Shown: in pieces, positions 6,266 through 6,908 of the stretch
Layout: every line of letters begins with the position of its first letter
Position numbering within the stretch: position 1 is the stretch's first letter
DNA from: Phycisphaerales bacterium
GTDB taxonomy: Bacteria > Planctomycetota > Phycisphaerae > Sedimentisphaerales > Anaerohalosphaeraceae
DNA: 6,908 nucleotides
Direction: 5' to 3'
NCBI GenBank assembly: GCA_003152975.1
Contig: PMBP01000325.1
Coordinates: 1 to 6,908, forward strand
Made by a program: the position numbers and the translations under genes
The notes under the pieces: model-generated
Told to the model about the DNA's origin: nothing
Seen by the model: the letters and a program-made list of their open reading frames with translations, nothing else
Databases searched by the model: none

Positions 6266-6908
6266 ATGAAAGAACAGTTTTTGGAGCGGTACTTAACGGC
6301 ACTTCTTGCGGGGGATCGATATCAATCTCGTTTGGTTATCGAGGAGGCCCTCCAGATGGGGATCCCGGCCAACCGGGTGTATATGGATATCATCTGGCCC
6401 ATCATGGTCGAGATTGACAAGCTGCATTCACGGGAACTGATTGATTCGGCCCAGGAGGCCTTTGCCTCGCGGATCAATCGCACCATCGTCGATCAGCTCC
6501 AGAACAAGCTGCCACGAAAACCCGTGCGAAACAAACGAATCGTCATTTGCTCAAATCCCCAGGAAAATGCCGAACTGGGCGGGCAAATGGTGACCGATAT
6601 GTTTGAAAGCGACGGATGGGACTCTCGTTTTCTGGGCGGCCGGGTGAATCATGAAGACATTCTGGGGTTCATCCACGGATTCCACCCCGACATCCTGATG
6701 TTTTACGGCCTGACATCAGCCCAAATGCCTGACATTCGCCACTTGATTGATCGCATCCGCAGTATCAATGCCTTCCCCAACATGAGGATCATGCTATCCG
6801 GTGGCGTGATCAATCGGGCCGAGGGCCTCTGGGAAGAACTCGGCGCCGATCTGTTTGCCCCGAATGCCGAGGACGCCTTACGGATGGCCTCTGCTGAAAA
6901 TACCGAAA
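6266..6908 (+). CDS. Cobalamin-binding-domain-like protein with degenerate B12 motifs (C-terminus beyond window)
   Basis: At least 214 codons are open from ATG 6266 to the right edge. TGAGG (6255-6259) lies six bases before the ATG. Residues about 1-80 resemble the helical cap (B12-binding_2 type) of CarH-like sensors and corrinoid proteins, and about 90-205 resemble the Rossmann-like B12-binding domain. Support comes from the segment IVICSNPQENAELGGQM followed by MFESDGWDSRFLGG, then HPDILMFYGLT (140-150), the loop LSGGVINRAEG (177-187) and the closing ELGADLFAPNAEDAL. The diagnostic residues are missing. The cap motif W-x9-E-H reads H54-x9-E64-A65. The lower-ligand motif D-x-H-x-x-G reads E100-N-A102-E-L-G105, so the cobalt-ligating histidine is alanine. 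The domain appears to finish near the window edge, so the protein may end soon after or carry another domain. It is divergent from the lipid transporter. Fold assignment is fairly secure; cobalamin binding is doubtful. A sensory or scaffold role is inference. Confidence 0.8.
   Translation, partial: MKEQFLERYLTALLAGDRYQSRLVIEEALQMGIPANRVYMDIIWPIMVEIDKLHSRELIDSAQEAFASRINRTIVDQLQNKLPRKPVRNKRIVICSNPQENAELGGQMVTDMFESDGWDSRFLGGRVNHEDILGFIHGFHPDILMFYGLTSAQMPDIRHLIDRIRSINAFPNMRIMLSGGVINRAEGLWEELGADLFAPNAEDALRMASAENTE

Noticed and set aside
1..6908. CRISPR array, tRNA, rRNA, insertion sequence or attachment site
   Set aside because: No regularly spaced repeats, tRNA-like folds, transposase motifs or terminal inverted repeats were seen.

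Overview
The window looks like chromosomal DNA from a moderately GC-rich bacterium. A Planctomycetota (Phycisphaerae-like) source is my best guess. It rests on a Tat-exported Gfo/Idh/MocA oxidoreductase, a large FAD/Fe-S oxidase, an Mla-type lipid ABC transporter and a CarH-like cobalamin-type protein lying together. This is inference from gene content, since there is no rRNA or other marker gene here.

Layout: four genes run on the minus strand. Read in their own direction they are a fused MlaE-MlaF type ABC transporter (5958-4306), an unrecognised polytopic membrane protein (4224-3490), a large FAD plus Fe-S oxidoreductase of the GlcD/YdiJ type (start best placed at GTG 3385, stop at 458), and the N-terminal 128 residues of a Tat-exported Gfo/Idh/MocA oxidoreductase (386 to the window edge). 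The gaps are 81, 104 and 71 bp and none holds a convincing terminator. Read-through is therefore possible, but a good sigma70-like promoter in front of the oxidase suggests that the oxidase and the Gfo/Idh/MocA gene form their own unit.

A 307-bp AT-rich divergent intergenic region (5959-6265) separates these from a plus-strand gene starting at 6266 that runs off the right edge. This region holds a hairpin with a competing alternative, a 10-bp palindrome and a possible 37-codon small ORF. The plus-strand gene has the two-domain architecture of cobalamin sensors (helical cap plus Rossmann-like B12 domain), but every residue normally used to recognise cobalamin is replaced.

How the genes work together: no single pathway is demonstrated. 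The ABC transporter probably moves lipids at the envelope, but no MCE/MlaD substrate-binding gene is visible. The oxidase likely feeds electrons from a 2-hydroxy acid to the respiratory chain. The Tat-exported oxidoreductase probably acts on a sugar or polyol outside the cytoplasm. The most unusual item is the apparent pseudo-cobalamin sensor at 6266-6908. I did not find a clear-cut new multi-gene system.
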